Assembly: GCA_037042915.1 (NCBI GenBank)
Contig: CM073202.1
Span: 1,736,001-1,800,000 of the forward strand
Source: Auricularia sp. M13
Taxonomy: Eukaryota; Basidiomycota; Agaricomycetes; Auriculariales; Auriculariaceae
Direction: 5' to 3'
Length of the DNA stretch: 64,000 nt
Shown here: positions 1 to 11,182 of the stretch, piece after piece
Layout: every line of letters starts with the position of its first letter
Numbering within the stretch: the first letter of the stretch is position 1
Made by a program: the position numbers and the translations under genes
Notes under the pieces: generated by a model
Seen by the model: the letters and a program-made list of their open reading frames with translations, nothing else
Told to the model about the DNA's origin: nothing
The model's database searches: none

Positions 1-1222
1 CACAGGATTCTCAGCGGTCTGGTCGCAAACCTGCAATGACGAGAAAATTAGTTTTGTCGTACATAGACCTGATTCTCACCTTGAAGCAGAATTGACCGCT
101 CCCAATGAAGCTACAACCTGATCAACGATGCTACCTTGGCAATAGGTCGTGACTTACTTGTGCCAGGACACTCCCTGGACAGGCACATCGGGAGTACCAC
201 CTTTGAGCGCTGAGCTGTACGCCAGCGCACCGATTGGGTTGCCGCGCTGTAATCAACGGTTTGAGAAGTGTCAAGTTGTTCGGAGACAGCGAGCTCACAC
301 CGTCCTGGCCGCCAGAATCGAGTTCGCCACCAGTGTCATCCGCAGGCATGTTCAGCAACTCCTGCTTGAGATGACCGGTGACTTGCACGTAGGACGGAGT
401 CTGGATGAATTGCACGCCCGTGAGGGCCCCTCGGGGATGAGGCGAGCGCCGTACTTGGCCTGAGGGCGATTTCGATGCAGATCATAAGGGAACCGCCTCT
501 AGGGATCGGCGACGGTGCATCACTGCGGGCGTACCTTAGTGCACCAAGCGACCAAGAAAGACTCAGAGTCCTGAATGGCAGTCTGAAATGCAGGGCATCA
601 GCATTGTACAATAGTATAGAAGGAAAGTCTTGAACGTTTGGCTTTGGCGGAGCCCTGCGTGCGTGATGCTCGATGAGCACTCCTATAAATAGCCCAATGG
701 ATGAGCAAAACATGCTCACCAGAGACAGAAATCATCCTAATGGCCATTGACAGGCGCAGTCAGTACGGAACGTTCTAAAAAGAGGCCCACGTGCCAGAGA
801 GTTGAGAAAGGCTGCGGACGACGAAACACGTGAGTCCATCGAGGCCGGCGCAGTGTAGCGTACGCACCAGTCTGGCATAGGGAGTCCTTGCCCGCGGTCG
901 TCGCGTTGCACTTGTTGTACCCAGTCTGCTCCCCACGCTCGGACGACGACGTATCGGCCTTGAAGGGCTGAACCGGCAGTCAGCTAGTGCGGCTTGCTAT
1001 ATCCGGACCGTCCTATGCGCACAATTTGGTTGAAGGGGAAGCGTTTGCCTACAAAAGCACGCCTTGAGACCAGCCCATAGGAAAGAATAGTCCAGACTCA
1101 CCAACAAGGAGAGGGTTGTTGGTGTCCGTGGGGTTTGCGTTAACTGGGGGCTGGCCCGAGAACACGTCCGCGAAGACAGCCGAAGCAATGTAGAGAACAA
1201 TAAGAGCGGCCCGCGGCGCCAT
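1..1222 (-). pseudogene. Secreted macrophage-activating-glycoprotein-like protein, 5' part, possibly broken
   Basis: The ATG at 1222 opens a signal peptide (MAPRAALIVLYIASAVFA), then NPLL joined by a phase-0 intron to PFKADT, then GYNKC, DSLCQ, DDFCLW, APPKPN, VAWCTK, GVQFIQTP, GGELDSGG and FCFKVC blocks across about nine exons, running off the left edge. The block order matches the family I know from agaricomycete genomes as macrophage-activating-glycoprotein-like. Its role is unproven; it is extracellular by its signal. A second member lies at 17441-20151. One intron between NSL and DDFCLW seems to start with GC (GCACGT at 794-789). Around 427-437 the ARLIPEG and ALTGVQF pieces are one base out of frame with no intron between them. 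This is either a true frameshift (pseudogene) or a base lost in a G/C run during sequencing. Family call is fairly sure; broken status is uncertain. Confidence 0.68.
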
Positions 1223-1279
1223 TGCGACAGTCAGAGATGGGGGAATTGGGAGGACAAGATGTGCAAGATCGACTGCGGT

Positions 1280-1287
1280 ATTTTATA
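1280..1287 (-). promoter_or_regulatory. TATA box of the 1-1222 gene
   Basis: TATAAAAT on the minus strand, 58 bases upstream of the ATG at 1222, consistent with a short 5' leader. Confidence 0.5.
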
Positions 1288-2700
1288 GACTTTCGAGATA
1301 CGAACCGGTGTCTGTTCCCACTGCGGAATTCACTCATCAATAATCCCGCAATGCGCGCGTGCTCCGCAACTACTGCGAAATGAGAGACCTACAGTACTCT
1401 GAGGTCGTGCATCTCGTGGGACTTGCTCTTCCTGAGGCTCCATCCTGGCGTCGTCCTCCAGATCCGGTATAAGGAACGTTCGCGACGAAGAGAATACTGC
1501 ATCGTCTGCCGCTTGATCAAATTTGCATCTAGATCAAGTCGATTAACTAGCCGAGAGACTTGCGCAAGGGTCTGTGCTGTGTTCCGTTCGTTCGGTGCAG
1601 GACTTCACAGTTTCAAAGTGCGCCGCAGACGCGTTGACGTGCACCCCATGCTCCAGACCGAGGCTGGGTGTAGCTATCGAAGTGGTCTATCAGTTGCCGA
1701 ACTGCGGACAGTCAGTAGTTTATAGGCTGCCGATAGCTAGAATCGATTTCTGGCAACTAGGACGAATTTAAGTTCTACGATCAGCTCAGGTAATGAGCTC
1801 ACCATCGCGCGCCCGAGCCCGCAAAGTCGAGGGGTTTAGTTGAAATAGAAATAGAGAGAGTACTTACAGTAAAGTCCAGGTTTTGGTTGTCCGGTATCTT
1901 GACTGATAGGGATCGACCCGGTGATGATCAGCAAAGACACAAACATCCTGCGGACGCGAGTAAGCCGCCGGCGGATATAGGCCCTTATCCCCGCATATTC
2001 GAGTACATCTTCCGCGGGACGTCGTTTGGACGGCGGCACGTCCATGGGCGAAGGGCAATGCTTCAAGTACAATCGACAGACGGATGTCACGTTGGCCGCC
2101 GGAAAAGCCTGTGCTATCCAGAGCCTGAGTTCTGTGCCAGTCCGACGGACTACTGCACAGCAACGGCGCAAAGCTCAACGCTAAAGCAGGGCATGAAATC
2201 TCCAGAAGACTGAGATGATGGATGCGGCGTACGCACATTTGAAGACTTGCCGATGCACTGGACAGGCCATGGCCAGCCACACTGTCCCCAGCGAGATGAA
2301 GCAGTTAAAATCGGGACTTCCTACGATGCGTTCAGTTGCGTTCAGAGTGGAGGATGCTGCTGCGATACATGGGCTGAATGTCTTAGGGAAATGAGTACCA
2401 CAGGCTGCGTGATGAATAAGTAACTGCCGACGATATGCTGAGCTAGTACTTTAACTTACGAACGCTCCGCGCCAAAAGGTGTGAACAATTTAGCCCTCAT
2501 CATTATCGTATACGGCCCGCCGCAAAGTTCTTCAGCCAGGATGATGGAGGAAACATCCAGCCACTGCGCTGGTCAGACGCGTTGTCTCATCTTGTTTGTT
2601 TTTGTCCGTCAGCCAATCCTCCAACACCCATTCGGGCATCCTGACTCATATCTCGCGAGCACGCCACCCGGAGTCCGCGTTTTCTGGGGTGCTTCCCCCC
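1288..2700. other. Gene-free stretch
   Basis: Several overlapping open frames exist on both strands around 1836-2280, but none shows a family signature, consistent splice phase or a signal peptide. I see no gene here. Confidence 0.4.
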
Positions 2701-2783
2701 TACAGCGGCTCTTCTTTTTCTTGGCCGCATCAACTTTTTGTGAAACGCGAAAAGAGTCGTCCCAATTGGGACGCCAAACACCG
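2701..2783 (+). repeat. Left inverted arm of the MITE
   Basis: 83 bases, identical to the reverse complement of 3150-3232. Confidence 0.9.
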
Positions 2784-3149
2784 GCGATGCAAACTGGAGC
2801 TCGGCCGATGCACCGGCAGACCGTCCAGCAGCGTCCAGATGTACTTTCGATGGTCCTGTGCGTCCATCTGAATGCCAAGCATGTGAGATGTTCATATTTC
2901 AGCATTATAAGTAATCCTCACCAAAAATTGCGAGTGAGACGTGAGCAAAGTGAGTGGAATGCACTGGACACTGAATGGGCCTGGTTGAATCCCATGTCAA
3001 GACAACGGGCAGCATCTGAGCGTTCGGGAGACGTCCTTCGGTCATATTGAGAAGTTCTACGGACTTAGGGTCACCCAAAGGTGTGTTCTGAGCCTCCGCC
3101 AGGAAAACCTGGCTTGGGAGCTATTCCTGGCGTGTTTGACGGTGCAAAA

Positions 3150-3232
3150 CGGTGTTTGGCGTCCCAATTGGGACGACTCTTTTCGCGTTTCACAAAAAGT
3201 TGATGCGGCCAAGAAAAAGAAGAGCCGCTGTA
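3150..3232 (-). repeat. Right inverted arm of the MITE
   Basis: 83 bases, identical to the reverse complement of 2701-2783. Confidence 0.9.
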
Positions 3233-3529
3233 TCTCCGGATGGCGTTGTGTAATAATGAGATGGGAGAAAGGGCGCTTGTCGATGCCCGCAAACGCCGAG
3301 GACAGTGCAGATTACTCACCGACCGTTCTGGATTCCTTGCACGCGGGTGCTGAGGAATAGGACCGCTTTATCGCAGCAACGAGCAGCTAGCGTTCATGTG
3401 AGCTGAGACGGTGCGCTGGAACAGGTGACTAACTCTGAGATGATGGGGAAGAGGACCCGATGATCGTCGGGCAGGGGTCTGTCCGTAACTGCGCCGCGAA
3501 TCGCGATTTTGCGCACGGCAGCCTTGCGT

Positions 3530-3590
3530 TCCCAGTCAGGAGTGTACATTATGTACGCTCCTGATTAAATGTACGCTCCTGATTGGGAAC
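3530..3590. repeat. Short imperfect palindrome of about 60 bp
   Basis: The segment begins GTTCCCAGTCAGGAGTGTAC and ends with the near-complement GTACGCTCCTGATTGGGAAC. An extra internal copy of TGTACGCTCCTGATT lies between them, so it can fold as a hairpin. It could be a tiny MITE remnant. Coordinates are good to a base or two. Confidence 0.55.
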
Positions 3591-4587
3591 ACCCACTTAC
3601 TTGGTGGGGAACATATACCATGATCTGACATGATTTCCAAAGCGAACAAGATGCGCAGTCAGAGTTCGGTTCAGTTGAGCAAGTCTCCTCATCTCATCTG
3701 GCCGCAGCAGCACGGATTAACAAGCATTACGGCATCGGCGCGAGAATCCCGCATGTTGCAAGACGCAGGAACCGGCCGCTTATTCATTGTTGCGAGCGAG
3801 CAACTTACCGCGAATGTCCAAGTCTTGCTGCCCGACGCAGGAAACCCGCGACACATCCGCTCCGCTATTAGCAGGGGTGTGCGCGCGCACCGCAGCCGGG
3901 CACCGGGGGACCAATACGGCAAGGGATAAATCGCCGGGGAGCGACCGGCTGCTCCGCACCGGGCGGGCGCCAAAAGATGCTGATTACCTGAGCAGCAGAT
4001 CGTGCAAACCCGGAAATCCGGCGTCGCCCCCGTAACGCGGGCGCAGCAGCAGCAGCGGCGCAGCAAGCCAGCGCGCTCTGCGGGCGCGCATGCACGGCGG
4101 CCAAACACGCGTCGCGGACATGCTGCCGCCGGGAGGAGCGCAACAGGGTAGACGCCCATTCTGGTTTCGCTGCGTCAGCCTGTCGATGGCGTTTTGTCAG
4201 CCGTCCGCATTGCATCAGCGCTGGCGTCTCTCCCGATTCGTATTCGCACGCGCGAGACGGGATTGAAGCTGAAGCGTGGGCTGCTTGAAGATGAAGCTTG
4301 GGGGTTCTGGGTTCTAAAGTGTAGCCCTGTAACAGGACGCCGAGCCACCGAACACTGGACAGACCTGTTTATTCACACCAGAAGCAAGTGGAAGGCAAGG
4401 CAAGGATAAGGATGATGAAAGGAAGCAGCGAAAAGGGCGGAGATGCAGACACATGTGAGGGACAGAGGGACAGCAAGAGCAAGCAAACGACGTGGGAGTG
4501 CAGCAGCAGTGGGCGTGGGCCGGCGCGCGGTGAGCGAGTGAGAGTGTTGGTTGTGGGCGATGGAGTCAGTAACGTATAAACAAGGCA
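3591..4587. other. Gene-free stretch before the DsbA-like gene
   Basis: No family signature is visible on either strand. A short CAG/CGG-rich run sits near 4043-4065. The right part is probably the 3' leader and terminator region of the minus-strand gene ending at 4588. Confidence 0.4.
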
Positions 4588-5469
4588 TCATGACGACGCC
4601 GCGGGCACAGGAACCGAGGCCAGCTTTGCGAAAATCTGGAGGCGCAAAGGGATCTGGCATCAGTGGCGCGGGGGGCGGGAGAGGGAACGGGCGCGCCTGA
4701 TAGTACACGTCTGGAGTCTGGCCGCCGCCAATGGCCCATTTGTTGTCGATGACGGTGAAGGGAACGCCGGTGACGCCGTTCGCCTTTGCGGACTCGACGA
4801 GGCTGGTGACCTCGTCGACCAGCTCGTCGGAGTTGAGCCATGCGAGCGCCTGTTGGGCGGGGCGTGTGAGGGCCGCAGGGTGGGCGGTCGTTCGAGGGTG
4901 CTTACCTGATCGCGTGGGAGAATGTTGAGGTCAGCGGCAATGTCGGCGAGAACGAGCGAGTCGCCGAGGTCCTGCTCGCGCTCTGTGAAGGCCTCGAAGA
5001 GCCGTTGGCAGGCCTCTGCCTGGAGGCGGTTGCCGCCGTGCTTGTAAGCGAGCAGCATGAGCCGGTGGGCCTTCATGGTCGAGCGCACGGGGCCGCTCTT
5101 CCTGGCGGCGGGAGTGGATGGGTCAGCGCAGGTCGTCGCGTGCCACAGCGAAGAGACGCACATGCGGTCGATGCCCAACGGCTTGCCGCGCTCGTTGACG
5201 AGCTTGATGAGCATGTCGCACTTGTCCGGGCCCATTTTTGCGCTGAGCAGCTCTACGCGGGGAACGGGGCAGTCGTCGGAGAGCGAGGGGCAGAGGATGT
5301 AGGGCTTGTACTCGATGTGGAAGTCAACGGGCAGCTTCTCGAGGCGGCAGCGGTCGATGGCGGCGTTGATTTCGCGGTAGCCAATGTAGCACCACGGGCA
5401 CCAGAAGTCCGAGTACTGGTGCAGCACAATCAGCCTGCGGCCGGGCGGCGCTTCCTTCGCGGCGACCAT
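4588..5469 (-). CDS. DsbA/FrnE-type thioredoxin-fold oxidoreductase
   Basis: Four exons (5469-5162, 5101-4906, 4849-4697, 4635-4588) give 234 aa. The N-terminal YSDFWCPWCYIG carries the CPWC redox motif of the FrnE/DsbA family. After a helical insert come ALAWLNSDELVDEV, the cis-Pro block GVTGVPFTVIDNKWAIGGGQ and an IFAKLA tail, the normal order and about the normal length for FrnE-like disulfide or polyketide-type isomerases. No signal peptide is seen, so it is probably cytosolic. The last intron seems to start with GC (GCGCGC at 4696), which restores YYQ-IFAKLA; a GT alternative that keeps frame was not found. It is divergent from the gene at 5627, with 157 bases between the two ATGs, a likely shared promoter. 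The substrate is unknown. Confidence 0.88.
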
Positions 5470-5626
5470 AGGCGGGAGGAGACAGAGAGCGTGGCCGGGT
5501 CCTGCCGGCGCTCAGGGACGACTGTTAGTCAGGCGCCACTGCCACATCCGTTATCCCCGTCGCTGCCCATCGTTACCGCCGGGCTCACGTGCATCCGGCG
5601 GCAGTTGACCGAATCCTTCCTTGACC

Positions 5627-7317
5627 ATGCACCACAACCAGCAGCAGCTACAACCAACGCCGTTCGTGGACCGTCTCTCCGCAGACGCGGTCATCGACGG
5701 CTTCCATGTCTTCCTGACCTCCGCGCTCGCCCAGGCCAAGGCTGAGCGCCTGCTCGACGAGGACACCCTTGCGTCCGCAGAGGCCGACATCGTCATCGCA
5801 GGCACGCCCGCACAAGCACTTAACCAGCTATAGTCAATCTAACCGTCGTTGCAGGCCCCGCGCTGTGTCTATTCTTTGCCGCCCTGCGCTCGACGACAGA
5901 GCCGCCGTCGGTGCCCATCCCCAACACCACCGTCCTGCCCGGCGGCAACGGACAGCCCACAAAGACCGGCGGCCCACCCCTGGTGCTCTCGCCGACGACG
6001 TGCCCGGACCTGTTCATGCCGTTCATGAAAGTGTGGGCCAACACGGTGCCCAAGATCCAGGCGCTCATCCCCGAGCACCAGCACGACCTCGCCCGCATCC
6101 TGTGCGACCAGCAGCCGCTCCAGAACGACCTCCCGCCGGAATTACCGGGCATCGCAGCCGACCTGCGCGCCGTGGCCATCGAGATCGGCCAGCGGCGCTC
6201 GTTCCAGGAGCGATACTCCCACGACCTGCAGGCCGCGCTGGACTCGGGCGAGCCGTCGTCTGCCGTCTCTGCGCCCAGCCCGTCGCGCATGAAGGCCGCC
6301 TTTGTCCCGCCGCCGTCCTACGAGGCTGCCTCGAGCGCCGGCACGTCTCCTGCGGGCTCGCATGCGTCGCTCCCGCCGTCCCCGGCCCGACCGCCGGCGC
6401 CGCCACTGAATGTCGACACGGCGCATCATCATCGTCCAGAATCCCTGCTCACTATCCCGCCGTCTCCCGTGAACACCGCCCCCGCAGCTGCCCCAGTCTC
6501 CGATGCATCGCCCACCATGCTCTCGCCGACGCGTCCGTTACAGCCTCGCCGGGGCGGTGTACCCTCCTTCATCGCCTCCGGCAGCAGCTCCAACGCCCAC
6601 CGTCGAACGCCGTCAGCGAGCTCGACGGGCTCGAACAGCCAGCCCGCGTCGCCGGGCTCGAACAGCCAGCCCGCGTCGCCGGGCTCGAACAGCCAGCCCG
6701 CGTCGCCGGGCCTGCTGCCCGTGTCGGACCCGCCAATCGTGTTCATCCGCGAGACGCTCTACTCGGCCATCGCAGACGTGCTGGCGAGCACGCCGCGGCT
6801 GCGCGCCATGCTCCAGCACGACCGCGTGCGCGCGTATTTCGCGGCCGTAGGCCTCGCCATCCTGCAGGTCGCGACGACGTGCATCACCCCGACGGGCGGC
6901 GTGCACGGCGTGCTCAATCGCGAGCTTACGCTCGCCATGTGCCCGCCGCACTACCGTCCGCTCATGCAAGAGCTGGCGTCCATCGGTCGCGACGCGAAAA
7001 CTGCCGACGAGGAGGACACGGAACGCGCGATGCACCTCATCCAGCGTGGTCAGGACTCCAAGGTCGGCACGCCGCGCATGGAGCGCGTGTGCCGCGTGCT
7101 CGAGCTCGGTGTCGGCTACGAAGACGCGCGGCGCGAGCTTAGAAACTCGATGTCCAGCGAGAACAGCGATGGGGAACGCGAGTCCCGCCGATCTTTGGAG
7201 GGCCGCGCGGTGCAGTTTGCCAACCGCATTAATGCGCTGGCTCTGCGCATGACTATGCTGCCCGAGTTCAAGCAGCGCCAGGATACGGTATTCAAGGTCC
7301 TCGCGAGCGCTGCCTAG
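5627..7317 (+). CDS. Conserved fungal protein of unknown function, 545 aa
   Basis: ATG at 5627; two exons (5627-5801, 5855-7317) with an intron that appears to start with GC (GCACGC) and end GCAG, rejoining VIAG-PALCLFF in frame. An upstream in-frame TTG is not a credible start. The N-terminal about 200 aa are helical (FVDRLSADAVIDGF; KVWANTVPKIQALIPEH). Residues about 210-365 are Ser/Pro/Ala-rich and probably disordered, with a threefold nine-residue repeat (GSNSQPASP). The C-terminal half is helical again (ETLYSAIADVLAS; FANRINALALRM). A short hydrophobic stretch (PALCLFFAAL) could be membrane-associated but is too short to call. I do not recognise the family. The long overlapping frame at 5769-7142 is a high-GC shadow. 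Confidence 0.75.
6628..6708 (+). repeat. Three tandem copies of a 27-bp unit inside the coding region
   Basis: Three identical 27-base units starting GGCTCGAACAGCC, in frame, encode GSNSQPASP three times. Identity at the DNA level points to recent slippage, so copy number is likely to vary between strains. Confidence 0.9.
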
Positions 7318-7606
7318 CACGCCCCATGAGGGATACATCATACAAGGATCCACATGCATGGATTATGCCACGGTAACGGACATGGAATGAACGTTATGTT
7401 GTATTTTACGATCACCTTATAATGAAATTTTAAATAATTAACTGTCAAAGCTTCGAACTGCGAGATACGAAGCCACCTTCAAGAACGAGATGAAGTCACT
7501 GGCAAGGGCGGGCCATCGCGAATGAGCCAATGACGTAGATGACGTTGCGAATTACAGCGCGTCTCATTGGACAGTTAAATAGGAGCAGGCAGAGGGCATA
7601 CGTCTC

Positions 7607-8562
7607 ATGTCCTCCCGCGTCCTGCTCTCGCTTGTATCTGCACGACCCCTCGCACGCCGCACCCTCGCCTTACCATCGACCTTCCGCGCCATGTCGACGA
7701 CTTTCGGTCCGCTCACCGCCGCCATTAAAGAGGACCACGACGAGGTGCGACGCGCCTTCTCCCCCTCCGTCGTTGTCGTCTCACGGAGCTGTTTCAGATG
7801 TACGAGTACTGGTCGGCGTACAAAAAGGCGCTCGCCGTGCGCGACATCGACACCGCGACCAAGTGGGTCAACCAGCTCCGCTGGGAAGTCGCCAGACACG
7901 CCGCCGCCGAGGAGATCGTCGTGTACCCCCTGATGGAGAAGAACCTCGGCGAGAAGGGCAAGCAGCTGGCCGCCCACGACCGCGAGGAGCACCAGGTGAG
8001 CAGCAGCCGAGTTCTGCAGATCGAAGGGAAAGTGAGGCTGAAGCGGATTCAGCAAGTCAAGGTGGACCTCGTGACGCTCGACGGGCTCGAGGTCGGCACG
8101 CCCGAGTTCGACAAGCTCATGACCAAGATCATGGACAACCTCAGGCACCACAACGACGGCGAGGAGAAGGACGACCTGCCCGCGCTCGAGCCGGTGCGTG
8201 GCTAATTGCCAATTGAAGTTTGATCCCGCGCTAACTATGCCCAGACCCTCGGAGACGCCAACTCCAAGAGCGCCGCGCAGTCCTTCGCGCGCACCAAGAA
8301 GCTCGTCCCCACGCGCGCACACCCGATGGCCCCGAACAAGCCGCCGTACGAGACCCTCGCCGGCTTCCTCGCGCTGCCCATCGACGTCGTATGTCTCCAT
8401 CTCATTGCGCTGACCTATGACTGCCTGCTAATGAGCCGTTATTGTCGGCAGATTCGCGATTATTTCGACTCGTGGCCGACGACGGAGGAGAAGGAGGAGT
8501 CGAAGGAGGACTACGACGCGAGTGGCGGGCGCAAGCAGCTCGACAGCTTGAAGAAGTTCTGA
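7607..8562 (+). CDS. Hemerythrin-like HHE-domain protein
   Basis: Five exons (7607-7744, 7789-7995, 8053-8193, 8245-8388, 8452-8562) give 246 aa. Hemerythrin-type cation-binding motifs follow in order: IKEDHDE, then RHAAAEEIVVYPLME, then HDREEHQ and MDNLRHHNDGEEKDDLP. These supply the His and acidic residues of a four-helix di-iron or metal-binding bundle. The first about 28 residues (MSSRVLLSLVSARPLARRTLALP) are basic and lack acids, like a mitochondrial presequence; the alternative start MSTTFGP at 7691 would give a cytosolic form. The C-terminus (RDYFDSWPTTEEKEE) is acidic. Fungal members are mostly uncharacterised; roles in metal or oxidant handling are inference. Confidence 0.85.
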
Positions 8563-11182
8563 GATATTCTCGAGCCGTTACGCACTGTATTTTAGGTTTC
8601 AATGAGCAAAGCAAAGATTCACGCACTTTGGAACGATTGCGCGATGGGCGTGAGAGGAACCAGAGACGAAACACAAGCAACTGTGCACCGGCCATCTGAC
8701 AGATTCTTGTGAGGTCAGAATGTCTCGCTGAGCCTGCCGGATTGGGATAGTTCCCTTGCGTTTTGAACATTGCCCGTTCCCCATGATCCTGATGCAGGTG
8801 TATGCGAAAATCATGAGGAGATGTTTCAGATCTTCCAGGGTGCCAGTAGTGGGAATGGTTTCATCGCCTCATGCAGTCGAGTGTGCATGCCGTCCCACGT
8901 GAAGCGGGCGGGATGGCGCAGTTAGAGAGGCCTGGAGCGCTGAACCTGGGACAGTCGATGATATTTTGATCAGGAGAAGTTGAGTTTTCTTCAACGCACC
9001 GTTTGGCTTTCTCGGGTTGCACGCCTTCCATTTAGGACTCGAAGTTTCTCACTCCGTCGTAAGGGTCCTGCCACTGCCAGCTGAGTCAAGTGAGGCCGGC
9101 GATCGGGATCGGCTCCCCCACTGACAGCGACAGCAGGGTCGCGGTTGCCTATCGGGGCAATAATATGGCAATCTGGTGCGTAGGCACGACTCGAGGGGGC
9201 CAGGGTCGCGCGGAATTCGTGTCAAGTATCAACGTTCAACTGGCCCGGGTGCCAATTGCAAGCTTGGCGGATTCGGGGACACTCGGCGCAGGCAGCCACA
9301 CGCCCGTTTGTTCGGACTCCCGGTTAGGCTGCTGCTGGCTGGCTATGTGTCAGTTGGTCAGCCACCCGGGGTGTCAATGCGTGGTGCGGGGGATCCTCAG
9401 GATCGCGTGCGATTTGCTGCTAGAGCTTTGCCAGTGGGGAGACTCGGAGGCCAACTTAAAGGTTGCGACAGCTCGATTCTCGATTCCGAGCAGCTTCTGG
9501 GCTGCATATAGATACTGTAACCAGGCTTCGCGGGCGGTCGATCGACCGCTGACATGATGGTCACGCAGTCGCCTGGCCGGGCACCTGTATCGCAGAGGGA
9601 AATCTGACTCGTAAGCTGTAACAGCTTGGACATCCAAGAACTTCCCGGCGGGGTCTGTTGGCTGCACGGCCGCGGGAAAACATCTAGATTCTCGATGTGA
9701 ACAGAGGGATGCTTGCTCTAACATTCGGAAACGTACCAGCGCTGATGCTGGCACTAGCAGACTTGCACCGTAACTTACGGTGCGCTGATAGTCCTTCCCG
9801 CGGCTCAGCGCTCAGCGCTCAGCTGAAAAGAGACGAGATGTCGCAGTGCTCCGAGTCCGCGGTGCTTCTGCCATTCAGAGGAAGCATCGTTGACTGACGC
9901 ACTTTCCCGTCGTGTGAGTGTGAGAGTGATTGTAGAAAACTGATGCGGGAGTCGGCGACGTGCTTGATTGTTCCGGTCTGTGAGGTCCTGAGAGCGCGTG
10001 TCCGCACAATGGAGGCAACGGCGGGCCTGGGGAGAAATGCGAGTGAACTCCCGACGTCGGCCCACGCGTCCGGAGCTCCGATTTTGGCTCCAGATCTGAG
10101 ATGGTCCCTGCCAGCCTGTGCAGCAAGATCTCAGATCTGTCGATAGGATGGGCAGCCACGGCTCACCGTACGCGTAATCGAAGCGCGCGAGCAATGCGGG
10201 CGCGGGCATGCCTGCGCGCTGTCCCTGCCGTCTCCGATGCGCCGAAAGTCGCTGCCCTAGCTTGCGAGCGTCTCACAACGCCATTCCGGGCAAATCGCAC
10301 CTTAGGTCTTCGCGGGACCTCTCTGCCAGGGCGCGTGCATCGACTCGATGGTCCAGACCCAGCATCGGCGTGTTACAATGGCATCGCGCGCCATTTGCAT
10401 CTCGCGCAGCCCGAACGGGCCTCGAATAGAGCAGATGGCACTCGTCGAACAGTTTATGGAATCGGAAAGCGCAGGACAACTCGGATGCGGCGTTGTGGCG
10501 TTTCTGCTCGGCGAAGGTGGCCCAGAGGAGCCCGAACAGAAGGCGCTGCGAAATATCGGGGCATTGCGCGGCAACAAGCACACCTCGGGTGACCTCTTGT
10601 CTCGTAGATTCTACCGCGCACGGTATGCTCGGCTTTTGCTTCATGATTTGGAGAAGCGAGCGGGCTGCGGCGACGGGACTTCATCTCGAAATGTCAGTCC
10701 GGTTGCCGTATCGGGATGGCCGCTGGGTTTATTAAACGACTGAGGAGCGCAGATCATAGGGACTCACAACGGTGCATGTGCACGCTCCTCGTGGCGTGAG
10801 ATGGCCGTCGAACGAATGGAGCAAATGCGCGGGGAATGCACTTGTTCGGCGCCCGTGAGCGCATTCGTCAGAACCGGATAGGGTGACACGCGCGATTATT
10901 AGAGCACCTGCATTCCGCGATTGTTGAGCGTGCCTTTTGTGCAGGGTGGGCGATACCTACTGTAGGAATGAAGATTTGTATTGTCCTGGATTGCAGGTCC
11001 GACTCGGCACGCGGAGACGGCGATTGATGACGTCGGCGCCGCAAGCAATCGCCCGGCAGGCCGTCAGTGGCAGCTTCCCGGAGCGGCAGCGGTTGGCAGT
11101 CGCACTCGTCCCGCACAGCAGCAGCAGCCTCCAGGTACGCGCGTGCCTGGCAGCCTGCGCGCTCGCTAACGCCGAGGGCAGA
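8563..11182. other. 2.6-kb stretch without a recognisable gene
   Basis: Open frames of up to 163 codons occur on both strands but none carries a known signature or a coherent exon chain. A 12-bp-arm hairpin (CAGATCTGAGAT ... ATCTCAGATCTG) lies at about 10091-10139. The right end (about 10900-11180) should hold the promoter of the aldo/keto reductase gene. Confidence 0.45.

Larger units (their letters stand above)
2701..3232. mobile_element. MITE with 83-bp terminal inverted repeats and TA target duplication
   Basis: 2701-2783 and 3150-3232 are reverse complements over 83 bases with no mismatch. The outer ends read TACAGCGGCTCTTC inwards from both sides, so the element proper may be CAGCGGCTC... 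flanked by a duplicated TA, as in Tc1/mariner-type elements. Each arm holds the 14-base palindrome GTCCCAATTGGGAC. The 366-bp core has no convincing transposase; open frames through it are not recognisable. This is a non-autonomous element that must borrow a transposase. Identical arms suggest recent insertion. Confidence 0.8.

Noticed and set aside
1836-2280. Minus-strand frames with a LEALPFAHG stretch, weakly recalling NucA/NucB nucleases
   Set aside because: The Cys-Asp-Glu-Tyr-Pro-Phe-Ala motif is not present in one frame and no exon chain supports it.
5769-7142. 457-codon plus-strand open frame overlapping the 545-aa gene
   Set aside because: Arg/Pro/Ala-rich shadow frame typical of GC-rich coding DNA; the other frame has two helical domains and in-frame repeats.
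8905-8985. TGGCGCAGTTAGAG, similar to a tRNA A box
   Set aside because: No B box (GGTTCGA-type) or cloverleaf follows at the right distance.
10091-10139. 12-bp-arm hairpin around ATCTCAGATCTG
   Set aside because: Single short hairpin without a terminal T run or neighbouring gene end; no function can be argued.
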